Numbered from the stretch's first letter, positions 1 through 9,020 are shown. The stretch: 60,567 bases of DNA from Streptomyces actinomycinicus (GCF_016741775.1 NZ_JAERRK010000032.1:1-60567); one strand, 5' to 3'. The notes: generated from the sequence alone by a model not told the origin. A program made the numbers and translations.

Positions 1-38
1 CCGACGGCCCGTACAAGCCCGACCACTACCGCTACTGA
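1..38 (+). CDS. C-terminal tail of an unidentified protein (partial)
   Basis: The frame starting at base 3 reads DGPYKPDHYRY and stops at TGA 36-38. It is open to the window edge and ends 22 bases before a well-formed ribosome binding site for the next small gene, so it is probably the end of an upstream gene in the same transcript. Too little is present to name a family. Confidence 0.4.
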   Translation, partial: DGPYKPDHYRY

Positions 39-60
39 CGCCAACCAGCAGGAGGAGCAC

Positions 61-198
61 GTGTACGACACCAAAGAGGAGGCCGGCAGGCTGTCGGACG
101 AACTGACGGACCCTTCACCCTCCACACCGCCCCTGCGGCTCGCCGGGACCGACGACGACGAGTGGTGGGAGCCCCACGTCGTGCGCGGCATCGACTGA
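61..198 (+). CDS. Small acidic protein, 45 aa, unknown function
   Basis: A GTG start at 61 follows AGGAGG at 50-55 with a 5-base gap, an unusually good ribosome binding site for such a short frame. The 45-residue product begins VYDTKEEAGRL, is rich in Asp/Glu with a DDDEWWEP patch, and ends at TGA 196-198. It has no membrane segment. It follows the partial upstream gene by 22 bases, so the two are probably co-transcribed. I do not recognise a family; the start context and third-position GC are the only support. Confidence 0.45.
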   Translation: MYDTKEEAGRLSDELTDPSPSTPPLRLAGTDDDEWWEPHVVRGID

Positions 199-303
199 CG
201 TACCGGACCGGCAGCGCGACAGCGGTCGTTCTCCACTGATCCACGAGCGGACCTTGCGAATCTATGGAGGAGATCACGAGCGAAGGGACAAAAGGGGGCG
301 GGC

Positions 304-576
304 ATGAAACGGTTGCTTCGGGGTGGTCGTCGGGCACTGGCGGACTACGTCGTGCGACGACTCTGGCAGTCCCTGGTGGCCTTCGGGGCCGCACACGACC
401 CCTTCGTGCACCACGCCGGAGAAGAGCAGCCGCCGCGGCAGCGGCCCGGAGGGCCACCGCTCGCCCACCCCGAGCGACTGCGCGAGGACGTTCCGCTCTC
501 CAAGGAGGAGCTGCGGATCCTGCGCGAGGTGTGGCCGGCGTACTACGCCGAACACCGCGCCACCGACAGCAGGTGA
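304..576 (+). CDS. Small basic protein, 90 aa, DUF6059-like
   Basis: ATG 304 follows a G-rich stretch that can act as a ribosome binding site. The product opens with a basic amphipathic segment (MKRLLRGGRRALADYVVRRL), has a Pro/Gly-rich middle and ends in a charged helix around residues 66-86. Short Streptomyces proteins with this kind of start, often beside secondary-metabolite genes, are grouped as DUF6059; I assign this by resemblance only. It converges on the nitroreductase at the end of the mevalonate operon, with 30 bases between the stop codons, so it marks the left edge of that operon. Confidence 0.5.
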   Translation: MKRLLRGGRRALADYVVRRLWQSLVAFGAAHDPFVHHAGEEQPPRQRPGGPPLAHPERLREDVPLSKEELRILREVWPAYYAEHRATDSR

Positions 577-606
577 GGTGCCGGCAGCAGCCGGCACCGA
601 CCGGTG

Positions 607-1197
607 TCAGACGGTCGTGAAGACCTCCTCGAAGCCGAAGCGGGGAGCACGCTCGCCCCAGGCGCCGGGACCCGGCCTGCCGATGTTGACGACCAGCAGC
701 GGGGTGTGGTCGTCGTCCAGGAACTCCGCCTGCACGCCAGGGAAGTCGAATCCGTCCATCGGCCCGGCGGCCAGGCCGGCCGCACGGACGCCGATGATGA
801 AATACGCGGCCTGCAGGACGCCGTTGAGCCGGGCGGACCGCTCCCGGACCTCCCGCGAGGCGAAGACGACATCCTTGGCCTGCGGGAACACCGGGAGCAG
901 CCTGGGCAGCTCCTCGTGGAACTCGTTGTCCGTGGACAGGATCGCCACCAGCGGGGCGGCGGCGGTCTTGGCCTGGTTGGCCGGGGCCATGTGCTTCACC
1001 AGGCGCTCACGGGCCTCGGCCGAGCGGACCAGGGTGATGCGCAGCGGGCACTGGTTGAACGCGGTCGGACCGTACTTGACCAGGTCGTGGATCGCCTGGA
1101 CCTGCTCGTCGGTGACCGGCTCCTCGGTGAAGGTCTGAGGGGTGCGGGCCTCGCGGAACAGCAGGTCCTGGGCCGTGGGGTCGAGGACGAGTGACAT
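607..1197 (-). CDS. Nitroreductase-family flavoprotein (RutE-like)
   Basis: A 196-residue protein of the FMN-dependent nitroreductase fold. Visible family features are the N-terminal FREARTPQTF segment (FMN contact region), YGPTAFNQCPLR around residue 44, a central GPMDGFD and a C-terminal GERAPRFGFEEVF. The layout matches the malonic-semialdehyde-reductase/RutE branch, NAD(P)H-dependent enzymes that reduce aldehydes, quinones or nitro groups. It is the last gene of the mevalonate operon, 62 bases after nphT7 on the same strand. It has no role in the mevalonate pathway, so a quinone-reduction or diazo-removal role in tailoring is an inference. Start chosen at ATG 1195-1197. Confidence 0.8.
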   Translation of the reverse strand: MSLVLDPTAQDLLFREARTPQTFTEEPVTDEQVQAIHDLVKYGPTAFNQCPLRITLVRSAEARERLVKHMAPANQAKTAAAPLVAILSTDNEFHEELPRLLPVFPQAKDVVFASREVRERSARLNGVLQAAYFIIGVRAAGLAAGPMDGFDFPGVQAEFLDDDHTPLLVVNIGRPGPGAWGERAPRFGFEEVFTTV

Positions 1198-1259
1198 GGG
1201 TGAAACCTTTTCGGTGGAAGTGGTCGTCGGCTGGTGAAGCGGTCCCCGTGGCCGGCCCT

Positions 1260-2273
1260 TCACCACTGGACCAGGGCGAAACTCGCGGCCATGCCGCCGC
1301 CGAAGCCGGCCATGAGGACCAGCTCGCCCGGGCGGATGCCGCCCGCGCGGACGGCCGCGTCCAGGGTGATCGGGATGGAGGCGGCTCCCGTGTTGCCGTA
1401 GTGCGTCACGGTCCGGTGCATGGTGGCGTGCGGCAGGCCCAGGTCGGTGAAGACCTCGTCGAGCATGACGCCGTTGGCCTGGTGCGGGATGAAGTGGTCG
1501 ATGTCCTGGGGCTCGACACCGGCCTCGTGGAGGAAGCTCTTGACCAGCTGCGGAAGCTGCTCCACGACGAACCGGCGCACCTCGCGCCCCTCCATCGCGA
1601 AGTACTGCAGCCCCGCGTCGAGGCCGGCCTGCTCCAGGGGCTGCCGGCTGCCGCCCGCGGGCACCCGGATCAGGCCCGACAGTTCGCCGAACGTGTGCAG
1701 CGCGACATGCCGCACGACCGGCCCCTGGTCGGTCGTGCCGAGCACCATCGCACCGGCGCCGTCCCCGAACAGCACGACCGTCCTGCGGTCCGCGGGGTCC
1801 AGGATGCGCGAGTACACGTCCGCGCCGATGACCAGCGCGTAGCCGCCGCGGCGCAGGATCACGCTGCCGACCGCGGAGAGCGCGAACACGGTGCCGGAAC
1901 ACACCGCGTTGATGTCGAAGGCCGCGGTGCCGGACGCACCGAGGTTCTGCTGGACGTAGGCCGCCGTCGGCGGCTGCGGCCGGTCCGGCGTGGACGTGGC
2001 GACCGCGATCACGGACAACTGCTCCGCGGTGATGCCGGCCGACCTCATCGCGGCCCGGGCCGCGGCCGTGGCCAGGTCCGACGTGGCCTGGTCGGAGGCG
2101 GCCCAGCGGCGTTCGCGGATCGCCGTCTTGCGGGTGATCCAGGCGTCGTCGACACCGGCAGGCGCACCGACTTCGTCGTTCGAGACGATCCGGTCCGGCA
2201 CGAAGGCTCCCGTGCCGACGATCCTGACGTCCCGTATGGGGCTGCCCGTACGGAGGATCGTTGCGTCGTCCAT
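1260..2273 (-). CDS. nphT7: Acetoacetyl-CoA synthase NphT7 (KAS III family)
   Basis: Condenses acetyl-CoA with malonyl-CoA to give acetoacetyl-CoA, feeding HMG-CoA synthase in an effectively irreversible first step. The 337-residue protein closely resembles NphT7 of Streptomyces sp. CL190 as I remember it, for example SNDEVGAPAGVDD and STPDRPQPPTAAYVQ. The KAS III triad is Cys125 (NAVCSGTVF), His264 (PHQANGVM) and Asn294 (YGNTGAAS). ATG 2273 has GGGAGGG seven bases upstream. It is seventh in the minus-strand mevalonate operon, after a 209-base GC-rich gap from hmgS containing inverted repeats, which may attenuate or separately promote it. Confidence 0.95.
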   Translation of the reverse strand: MDDATILRTGSPIRDVRIVGTGAFVPDRIVSNDEVGAPAGVDDAWITRKTAIRERRWAASDQATSDLATAAARAAMRSAGITAEQLSVIAVATSTPDRPQPPTAAYVQQNLGASGTAAFDINAVCSGTVFALSAVGSVILRRGGYALVIGADVYSRILDPADRRTVVLFGDGAGAMVLGTTDQGPVVRHVALHTFGELSGLIRVPAGGSRQPLEQAGLDAGLQYFAMEGREVRRFVVEQLPQLVKSFLHEAGVEPQDIDHFIPHQANGVMLDEVFTDLGLPHATMHRTVTHYGNTGAASIPITLDAAVRAGGIRPGELVLMAGFGGGMAASFALVQW

Positions 2274-2482
2274 GCGGATGCCCTCCCCTCACATGGTCTG
2301 TGAAAACAGCTGCACGGCCGGCGGGTGGCCGGCCGGGGCGGGCCCGCGGGCGGCCGGCCCGTGCGGGGCCGCCCGCCTGACACGGGCCCGGCAGCGCCCC
2401 GACGGGGCGCGGACGACTGCGCGACGGGCCGCGGGGTGCCGCGAACGGCCGGCGGGCCGTCGCGGCGCTTCCCGCGGAGCGT

Positions 2483-3652
2483 TCAGCGCTTCTGGTAGAT
2501 GCGCTTGTGGCCGCTGATCCCGGCCAGCCGGTAGGGACCGGTGGTCTGCGCGGGGTTGGAGTGGTCACCGCCGTCGGCCGGGAGCTTGTGCTCGTGCAGC
2601 GTCCGGTACTCGGCGTGGTCGACGGTCTTGCGCCGGTCGATCGCCTCGCGGTTGGCCTCGGTGCGCAGGTGCTCCCGGTACCCGGCGACGACGGTCCCGG
2701 CGAAGAACTCGGCGACGGAGCCGGAGCCGTAGCTGAGGAAGCCGATGGGACGGCCGGTCAGGTCGTCGGCCTGGTCGAGCAGCGCGGCGAGACCCAGGTA
2801 CACCGACGCGGTGTAGCTGTTCCCGATCACGGTGTTGTAGGCGGTGGTCTGCCCCAGGGCGGCCGCGATGACGTCCTTGTCCGTGTCGTAGCCGCAGTAG
2901 TTCAGCAGGTGGCGGTGGGCCTTGTAGGCCATCTTGGTGAACGGCTGGTGGTAGCAGAACGCGGCGAACTCATCCAGCGAGCGGCCGCCCTGCTCCTGGT
3001 AGTCCTTCCAGCTGCCCTCGACGGCCTGCAGGTAGGCGCCGATGGACTCGTGCCCGTCGACCAGGGCCGCGTCCCGGTAGTTCGGCCGCCAGAAGTCCAT
3101 GACGTCCGCGGTGAACAGGCCGGAGGGGTCCTCGATGCGCACCAGCGCCGGGTCCACGCCGACCAGCATGGCCACCGCCGCCGCGCCCTGCGTGGCCTCG
3201 CCCGGGCTGTCCAGCTCGTACTTGGAGACGTCACTGGCGATCACGAGGACCTGCTGGGCGGGGTCGCGCCGGACCAGGCCGATGGCGAACTGCAGGGCCG
3301 CGGTGGCGCCGTAGCAGGCCTGCTTCAGCTCGACGACCCGGGTGGCGGACGACAGCCCGATCAGCGAGTGGACGTAGATGCCGGCCGCCTTGGCCTGGTC
3401 GATCGACGACTCCGTCGCGAAGACGACCGTGCGGATCCGGTCGGTGCCGTGCCGGGCGACGATCGGCGCGGCGGCCGTGGCACCCAGGGTGACGATGTCC
3501 TCGTCGGCGGCGGGCACGCTCATCGACTCCTGGCCGATGCCCACGTGGTACTTGCCGATGTCGGTGCCGTTGTACGCGGCGAGCGCGGTGTGCGGCAGGA
3601 CGTACTCGGTGGTCGCTATCGACAGATCGTGGATTCCTATGGAGATGGACAT
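2483..3652 (-). CDS. mvaS: Hydroxymethylglutaryl-CoA synthase
   Basis: Condenses acetyl-CoA with acetoacetyl-CoA to HMG-CoA. The 389-residue protein has the bacterial HMG-CoA synthase layout: catalytic Glu81 (ATESSID), acyl-carrying Cys113 (LKQACYGATA), and His235 in CYHQPFTKM. The thiolase-fold second half has QTTAYNTVIGNSYTAS and a GSVAEFF motif. It follows the HMG-CoA reductase gene with a 3-base gap on the minus strand, so translation is probably coupled. In this operon type its substrate is supplied by NphT7 next door. Length and motifs are typical; nothing is missing. Confidence 0.95.
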   Translation of the reverse strand: MSISIGIHDLSIATTEYVLPHTALAAYNGTDIGKYHVGIGQESMSVPAADEDIVTLGATAAAPIVARHGTDRIRTVVFATESSIDQAKAAGIYVHSLIGLSSATRVVELKQACYGATAALQFAIGLVRRDPAQQVLVIASDVSKYELDSPGEATQGAAAVAMLVGVDPALVRIEDPSGLFTADVMDFWRPNYRDAALVDGHESIGAYLQAVEGSWKDYQEQGGRSLDEFAAFCYHQPFTKMAYKAHRHLLNYCGYDTDKDVIAAALGQTTAYNTVIGNSYTASVYLGLAALLDQADDLTGRPIGFLSYGSGSVAEFFAGTVVAGYREHLRTEANREAIDRRKTVDHAEYRTLHEHKLPADGGDHSNPAQTTGPYRLAGISGHKRIYQKR

Positions 3653-3655
3653 GCC

Positions 3656-4717
3656 CTATGCACCAACCTTTGCGGTCTTGTTGTCGCGTTCCAGCTGGAC
3701 GTGCGCGCGCATGAGTTCGCCGGGGTTCGTCTGTGCCGCGAGCAGGGAGAGTTCACCGCACAGCACCGTCGCCGCGGCGATGACGGCGAGCCGGCGGGCG
3801 TTCTCCCCGGGGGCGCGGTCGGCCCGGCAGCCGAGCCGGTTCAGGTTCGTCTCCACGAAGCCGAGGCCCTTGCCGTTGCCCACCGTGCCCACGATCAGGT
3901 TCGGCAGGGTGCAGGCGAAGTAGAGGTCGCCGTCGCGGTCCTCGGCCATCACGACGCCCTGGGAGCCCTCGACGATGTTGGCGGCGTCCTGGCCGGTGGC
4001 CAGGTAGAAGCCCAGCAGCATGTTGGCGAAGTGGGCGTTGGCCGAGCGGATGCCGCCGGCGAGCAGGGTGCCGAGCATGTTCTTGCGGATGTTCAGTTCG
4101 ACGACCTTGGCCGCCGTCGTGTGCAGGACCTTCTCGACCACCTCGCGCGGCACGAGCAGTTCCGTGACCACGTTCTTGCCGCGGCCGAGGATGCCGTTGA
4201 TCGCGGTGGCCTTCTTGTCCGTGCAGTAGTTGCCGGAGATCGAGCCGTAGGAGATGCCCGGGACCGTCTCCAGCAGGTGCTTGAGGAGCACGTCGGAGGC
4301 GAGGGTGGCCATGTTGTGCCCGGAGGCGTCGCCGGTGGAGAACTCGAAGCGGATGAACAGCAGGTTGGCGTTGATCTCGTGCCGGATGTTGATCAGCTGG
4401 GCGAACCTGCTGCAGCCGCGCACCACCTCGCGCAGCTCCTCGATGCGCGCCTCGATGGCCTGCGCCGCGGTGTACGCGGTCTGTGCGTCCGTCGCCTCGA
4501 CCAGGACCGAGCGCGTCATCCGCTCGTCCACGAGGGTGGCGACGATGCCGTTCTCGGCCAGCATCGAGACCTTCGCGCCGCGGCCCACGGACGGCCACAG
4601 CGGCGACTCGTAGGTGGCGAGCGGAACATGCGTCTCGGTCTGGGCGACGTTCCCGGAGATGCGGACGGGTCCCACCCAGCGCATCGGGACCCCGGCTATG
4701 GCGTGCGTCTCGGTCAT
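3656..4717 (-). CDS. hmgR: HMG-CoA reductase
   Basis: Reduces HMG-CoA to mevalonate with two NADPH, the committed step of the pathway. The 353-residue soluble protein lacks the membrane domain of eukaryotic enzymes. Motifs include the substrate-binding FSTGDASGHNM segment, KNMLGTLLAGG and the nucleotide-binding GTVGNGKGLGF region; in many class I enzymes this last motif reads GTVGGGT. ATG 4717 overlaps the isomerase stop by 4 bases (ATGA). Length and sequence match the HMG-CoA reductase of the Streptomyces CL190 mevalonate cluster as I recall it. Confidence 0.95.
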   Translation of the reverse strand: MTETHAIAGVPMRWVGPVRISGNVAQTETHVPLATYESPLWPSVGRGAKVSMLAENGIVATLVDERMTRSVLVEATDAQTAYTAAQAIEARIEELREVVRGCSRFAQLINIRHEINANLLFIRFEFSTGDASGHNMATLASDVLLKHLLETVPGISYGSISGNYCTDKKATAINGILGRGKNVVTELLVPREVVEKVLHTTAAKVVELNIRKNMLGTLLAGGIRSANAHFANMLLGFYLATGQDAANIVEGSQGVVMAEDRDGDLYFACTLPNLIVGTVGNGKGLGFVETNLNRLGCRADRAPGENARRLAVIAAATVLCGELSLLAAQTNPGELMRAHVQLERDNKTAKVGA

Positions 4718-5805
4718 CGCGTGCTTCCCGTCGTCTCGTGGAGGGTCTCGGTGGAGCTGGAGCGCCGGGCCAGCGGACCCGTCTCGATGCCGCGGTCGGC
4801 GCAGAAGGACCGCAGCGAGCCCTGGATCAGCACGTCACAGCGGCGCAGGTCGGCGGGGGTGCGCGCGCCGAGCATCGTCTGCAGCGCGGCCAGCTGGTCC
4901 AGCCAGGTGGTCAGCTGGGAGATCAGCGCGTCCACGCCCCCGTCGAGCAGGGTCCGCAGGAATCCTCCGGACGCGCCGACACCGTTGGCGCCGAGCGCCA
5001 GGGCGCGGGCGACGTCGAGCGGGCTGCGGACGCCGCCGGAGGCGAGCAGGGGCAGGCCGGCGCCCTGCGCGTCCAGCAGGCAGGCCGGTGCCGACTGGCC
5101 CCAGCCGTGCAGGAAGGCGTACTCGCCCAGCTCCCGCCGGCCGTTCTCGATGCGGGCGAAGTCCGTGCCGCCCCGGCCGCTGACGTCGGCCACGGCCACA
5201 CCGAGGTCCTTCAGCGTCTCCACGGTCTGCCGGCTCAGACCGTTGCCGACCTCCTTGACGATCACGGGGACGTCGACGGCCGCCGCGATCTTCTCGATCT
5301 GCCCGACCCAGGCGGAGAACGAGCGGTCGCCCTCCGGCATCGCCGTCTCCTGCGCGGTGTTGACGTGGATCTGCAGGGCGTCGGCCCGGATCAGCTCGAT
5401 GGCGCGCCACACGTTCTCGACCGTCGCCGTCGCGTTGACGTTGGCCATGACGAACCCGTCCGGGTTGTTCTCGCGCAGCACGCTGAACGTGCCCGCGCAC
5501 GACGGGTCCTTGAAGTAGGCGTTCATGGATCCCGAGGCGATCGGCACCCCGGTCTCCCGGGCGGCGACGGCCAGGTCCCGGTTGATGACACCGGTCTTGG
5601 CGCTGCCGCCGGTCATCGCATTGATGTAGATCGGCACCGGCCAGGAGATGCCCGCGAAGGACGTGGCCAGGGACACGTCCGGGCGGTCGATGCCGGCCAG
5701 GGCGTGGTGTACGAACGACACCTCGTCGAACTGGTTGATCCCGCGGGGGGTGTCCTGCTGCTCGATGGCGAGCCGGACGTGGTCGTCCTTGCGTTGAGCG
5801 CTCAT
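4714..5805 (-). CDS. fni: Type 2 isopentenyl-diphosphate isomerase
   Basis: FMN- and NADPH-dependent isomerase interconverting IPP and DMAPP, providing the DMAPP starter for prenyl chains. The 363-residue product starts MSAQRKDDHVRLA, has YINAMTGGSAKTG early in the TIM barrel, VIVKEVGNGLSRQT in the middle and the Gly-rich FMN phosphate site LASGGVRSPLDVARALALGA. The frame stays open upstream to about 5985, but ATG 5805 overlaps the phosphomevalonate kinase stop by 4 bases and gives exactly the family length, so it is the start. The mevalonate pathway yields only IPP, so this gene is needed for DMAPP. Confidence 0.95.
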   Translation of the reverse strand: MSAQRKDDHVRLAIEQQDTPRGINQFDEVSFVHHALAGIDRPDVSLATSFAGISWPVPIYINAMTGGSAKTGVINRDLAVAARETGVPIASGSMNAYFKDPSCAGTFSVLRENNPDGFVMANVNATATVENVWRAIELIRADALQIHVNTAQETAMPEGDRSFSAWVGQIEKIAAAVDVPVIVKEVGNGLSRQTVETLKDLGVAVADVSGRGGTDFARIENGRRELGEYAFLHGWGQSAPACLLDAQGAGLPLLASGGVRSPLDVARALALGANGVGASGGFLRTLLDGGVDALISQLTTWLDQLAALQTMLGARTPADLRRCDVLIQGSLRSFCADRGIETGPLARRSSSTETLHETTGSTR

Positions 5806-6947
5806 TCCTCGATCCCTTCCAGGGCGGGACGGATGGGCAGGGGCAGCACCCCGGCCGTGGCCCACCGTTGCCGTACTTGTGAGATGTCCCGTGACGCCTC
5901 GGCGTCCAGCAGGGCGATACCGCAGTCGCCGCCTCCCGCCCCGGAGGGCTTGGCCGCGCCGCCGACCGCCTCGGCGGCGTCGCACAGCCGCGTCAGTCTG
6001 TCCGTGAAGATGCCGAGCCCGACCTCGTCGTCCAGGCGGGCCAGTTCCTGCCGGGCCGCGCGGATCTGCCGCAGCAGGCCCTCGCCGTCACCGGCCTCGA
6101 GCGCGGCGGTCGCCGCGCGCACACAGCCGTTGGTGGTCTCGACGAACCTCTCGTGCGAGGCGGTGCCCCGCCATGGCTTGCGGTGCAGGCCGGACACGAG
6201 GGACGCGGTGGAGGCGGGCTCCCCGGTCCAGCCGACCTCCAGCGACAGTCCCGCGGGCGACGGCAGCCGGCGCACCGAATGCCCCGGCCAGGGTGCGCCG
6301 ATCGTCCGGTCGACCCCGACGCGGCGGGCCAGGTCCAGCACGAAGGCCCGGTCGGGTGCCTGGTAGGCGATCCAGCCGCCCCAGGTGCTCGCGGCGAGGT
6401 CACCGCCGGAGGCCTTGGGGTCGACCCGCGCCGTGGCGAGCAGGGCCAGCCGGTAGCGTTCGTCGTCCGACAGCTTCAGACCGGCGAACGCGGCCACCGC
6501 GTCGACGGTCGCCACGGTCACCGCGCCGCTGGAGCCCAGCCCGTACTTCCTGCCGTTGTCGTGGAGCCGGCTGCTGACCGAGACGCCCAGTGGCGTGGGC
6601 TGGGACATTCCGCGTTCGGTCAGCAGCCGGCCCACGGTCTCGATGGCCGACACCACGTGGGTCAGCCCGCCGCGCGCCCGCCCCCCGTCGTCCGCGCCGC
6701 GCACGACGAGCCGGCCGTCGTGCCAGCGCCAGGGCACCGCCCCGGGGCCGAGGTCGGAGGAGATCACGACATCGGCCCCACCGGCGTCGGAGCCGGCGTC
6801 GGAGCCGGCGTCGGAGACGGTGACCGTGATGTGCCGGTCGACCGCCACCAGGATCGCGGGGTTGCCCGGGTCCACCACCGCGTACTCGCCCGCGACGAAC
6901 AACTTGCCCGGCGCCTGCCGGGCAACCGTGCGCTGCGGCGTCATCAT
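5802..6947 (-). CDS. mvaK2: Phosphomevalonate kinase
   Basis: A GHMP-family kinase converting 5-phosphomevalonate to 5-diphosphomevalonate with ATP. The 381-residue protein has APGKLFVAGEYAVVDPG near the N-terminus, the ATP loop KYGLGSSGAVTVATV near residue 135 and a C-terminal GAGGGDCGIAL motif. Its ATGATGA start overlaps the decarboxylase stop. An odd insertion near residue 46, DAGSDAGSDAG, is encoded by a perfect 12-base tandem repeat at about 6780-6813 and looks like a recent slippage expansion in a surface loop. The longer frame upstream runs inside the decarboxylase gene and is not used. Confidence 0.93.
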   Translation of the reverse strand: MMTPQRTVARQAPGKLFVAGEYAVVDPGNPAILVAVDRHITVTVSDAGSDAGSDAGGADVVISSDLGPGAVPWRWHDGRLVVRGADDGGRARGGLTHVVSAIETVGRLLTERGMSQPTPLGVSVSSRLHDNGRKYGLGSSGAVTVATVDAVAAFAGLKLSDDERYRLALLATARVDPKASGGDLAASTWGGWIAYQAPDRAFVLDLARRVGVDRTIGAPWPGHSVRRLPSPAGLSLEVGWTGEPASTASLVSGLHRKPWRGTASHERFVETTNGCVRAATAALEAGDGEGLLRQIRAARQELARLDDEVGLGIFTDRLTRLCDAAEAVGGAAKPSGAGGGDCGIALLDAEASRDISQVRQRWATAGVLPLPIRPALEGIEE

Positions 6948-7993
6948 CCGTCCCCGCCCAGCAGGTGGGCGCCGCGCCCGGGCCCGGCGACGAGCACCGT
7001 GCCGTCCGGTACGGCGTCGCGGACGGCGTCGGCGACCCGCGGCGCGTCCGCGCGACGGCACAGCACCTTCACGTTGGGACCGGCGTCCATGGTCGCGTAG
7101 GCCGGCACGGAGTCCTGCCTGAGCTGGAGCACACGGTCGAGCACGGCGACCGTGGCCGGTGACAGGTACCGCACCGCGGGACGCGCCGCCAGCATGGTGG
7201 CGTGCATGCCGAGCGCGTTGCGTTCGGCGATCTCGCCGACCGCCTCGAGGTCGCCGCGGCCCAGCGCGGTGCGCATGTCGGCCAGATCCTGCTTGCTGGA
7301 GTCGGCCCACGGCCGGTACAGCGGCGAGGTGTCGACCGTGCGCCGCATGGCCTCGCGGCTCGAGACGGCCTTGGGACCGGCGTTGACCACGGCGATGACC
7401 AGCGCGGGGTCGATGTCCGCCGTGGGCACCGGCTCGGCGTAGGAGCCGAGGTCCGCCTCCGCCGCCGTACCGGTGTCCGGGCCGGCGTGCCAGACGGCGA
7501 AGCCGCCGAACACCGACCGCGAGGCCGACCCGGAACCGCGGCGGGCCAGGCGGGACAGCGCGGTGGCGTCGAGGTCGATCCCGTACGCGGCGGCGGCGGC
7601 GACGGCCAGGGCGGCGAACCCGCTGGCGGAGGAGGCCAGGCCCGCGCCGGTGGGCACGGTGTTGCGGGTGTCGACGACGGCCCGGTGCTCCAGCCCGGAC
7701 AGCTCCCGCACCAGTTCGAGGAACGTGGTGATGCGGCGGCCCGCCTCACCGGTCGCCCGGTCGCCGTTGAGTGTCACCTCGTCCTGCTCGGCATCGGGGT
7801 CGAGCCGGACCCGGGTGGTCGTCGGGAAGACGTCCAGAGTCATCGACAGGCTGTCGGTGCAGGGCAGGATCAGGCGTTCGTCGCGCTTGCCCCAGTACTT
7901 GATCAGCGCGATGTTCGGGTGCGCGACCGCGGTGGCGCCTGTCGCGGTCTGTCCCGACGGTCGCGGCACGGTGGTCGATCGGTCACGGAGCAT
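6944..7993 (-). CDS. mvaD: Diphosphomevalonate decarboxylase
   Basis: ATP-dependent decarboxylation of mevalonate diphosphate to IPP, the last step of the classical mevalonate pathway. The 349-residue GHMP protein has AHPNIALIKYWGKRD at residue 24, the phosphate-binding loop PTGAGLASSASGFAAL, SGSASRSVFGGF, and the late DAGPNVKVL motif. It overlaps the mevalonate kinase gene by 11 bases upstream and the phosphomevalonate kinase start by 4 bases downstream, so the first three kinase-family genes are translationally coupled. All signature residues are present. Confidence 0.95.
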   Translation of the reverse strand: MLRDRSTTVPRPSGQTATGATAVAHPNIALIKYWGKRDERLILPCTDSLSMTLDVFPTTTRVRLDPDAEQDEVTLNGDRATGEAGRRITTFLELVRELSGLEHRAVVDTRNTVPTGAGLASSASGFAALAVAAAAAYGIDLDATALSRLARRGSGSASRSVFGGFAVWHAGPDTGTAAEADLGSYAEPVPTADIDPALVIAVVNAGPKAVSSREAMRRTVDTSPLYRPWADSSKQDLADMRTALGRGDLEAVGEIAERNALGMHATMLAARPAVRYLSPATVAVLDRVLQLRQDSVPAYATMDAGPNVKVLCRRADAPRVADAVRDAVPDGTVLVAGPGRGAHLLGGDG

Positions 7994-9020
7994 GGTTGTC
8001 GAGCCCCTTCAGCGGTACCAACCAGGTCTGTACGGCGCCGGCCTCGTGCAGACGCCGGGTGACCTCCCGGGCCCGTTCGGGCAGGGTCAGTGCGATCAGG
8101 CAGCCGCCGAGCCCACCACCGGTGATCTTGGCGCCGAGGCTGCCGGCGTCGAGCGCGGCGTCGACCAGCGCGTCGATCCGGTCCGTGCTGAGCCGGGCCG
8201 CACGCAGCAGTGCGTGGTAGTCCGTCATCCGCGTGCCGAGTTCCTCGGGTTTGCCGTCGGCGAGGGCCTGCCGGGCCGCCTCGGTCAGCTCCGAGGCCCG
8301 GTCCACGAACCTCTCCTGCGCACCGGCATGACGGCGGAACCCGTCCCGCAGCAGCTCGACCGCTTCCTTGGTGCTGCCCAGGTCGCCGCTGTCCGCGACG
8401 ATGAACAAGCCCTCGCAGCCGAGCCTGAGTTCCTCGGTCCGTCCGGGCCGGAACAGCAGCGGACGGCTCGCCCCGACGGTCATCGCATCGACGCCGCTGG
8501 CCTTGCCGTGCGCCATGTTCTCGGCCGTCTGCACCAGTTCGAACGCCGCCGTCTCGGTCAGTTCACGGCCGAACAGGTCGGCGAGGGCGAAGGCGATCGC
8601 GCGCGAGCTGGCCGCGCTCGAGCCGAGGCCCCGGCCGTGCGGGATCGCGCCGTCGAGGATCACGTCGAGGTGTGTCCTGCCGGTCACGCCCATGCGCGCC
8701 TTGAACTCCGCGGTCAGCCGGCGCAGGCCGTCCGAGGCCTGGGTGACCAGCGCCCGTGCGGGTGAGCCGGTCATCGTGTACGACAGGTCGCTCTGGCCGT
8801 CGGAGGTGTGGAAGGACCACCCGGCGCTGGCCGTCACCGTGAGCTGCGGGATCGGAAGTGCGAGCGCCGGAGCTCCGTAGACGACCGCGTGTTCCCCCAG
8901 CAGGATGGCCTTGGCGTGGGCGCGGCCGATGCCGACCGAGCGAGCCCGGTGGCTTTCTGACACCCCCTCCGCTGAGGTCGGTAGAGTCAACGCACTCAGC
9001 TCCCTTTTTCTTTTCTGCAT
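7983..9020 (-). CDS. mvaK1: Mevalonate kinase
   Basis: First kinase of the pathway, phosphorylating mevalonate at C5. The frame is open far upstream (to 9326), but ATG 9018-9020 gives MQKRKRELSALTLPTS, which matches the start of the CL190 enzyme as I recall it, and a 345-residue protein of the usual length. GHMP motifs are HAKAILLGEHAVVYGAPA, the ATP loop GRGLGSSAASSRAIA and KITGGGLGGCLIAL near the C-terminus. It is the first gene of the mevalonate operon. The promoter should lie in the 9021-9456 gap, where a conserved element shared with the AraC locus is found. Confidence 0.95.
   Translation of the reverse strand: MQKRKRELSALTLPTSAEGVSESHRARSVGIGRAHAKAILLGEHAVVYGAPALALPIPQLTVTASAGWSFHTSDGQSDLSYTMTGSPARALVTQASDGLRRLTAEFKARMGVTGRTHLDVILDGAIPHGRGLGSSAASSRAIAFALADLFGRELTETAAFELVQTAENMAHGKASGVDAMTVGASRPLLFRPGRTEELRLGCEGLFIVADSGDLGSTKEAVELLRDGFRRHAGAQERFVDRASELTEAARQALADGKPEELGTRMTDYHALLRAARLSTDRIDALVDAALDAGSLGAKITGGGLGGCLIALTLPERAREVTRRLHEAGAVQTWLVPLKGLDNHAP

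Noticed and set aside
2507..5518. Very long plus-strand open frame (about 1000 codons) across the mevalonate genes
   Set aside because: It is the antisense shadow of HMG-CoA synthase, reductase and isomerase, caused by high GC third positions; it has no family motifs.
5806..5985. N-terminal extension of the IPP isomerase
   Set aside because: The frame is open upstream but lies inside the phosphomevalonate kinase gene; the ATGA overlap at 5805 and family length fix the start.
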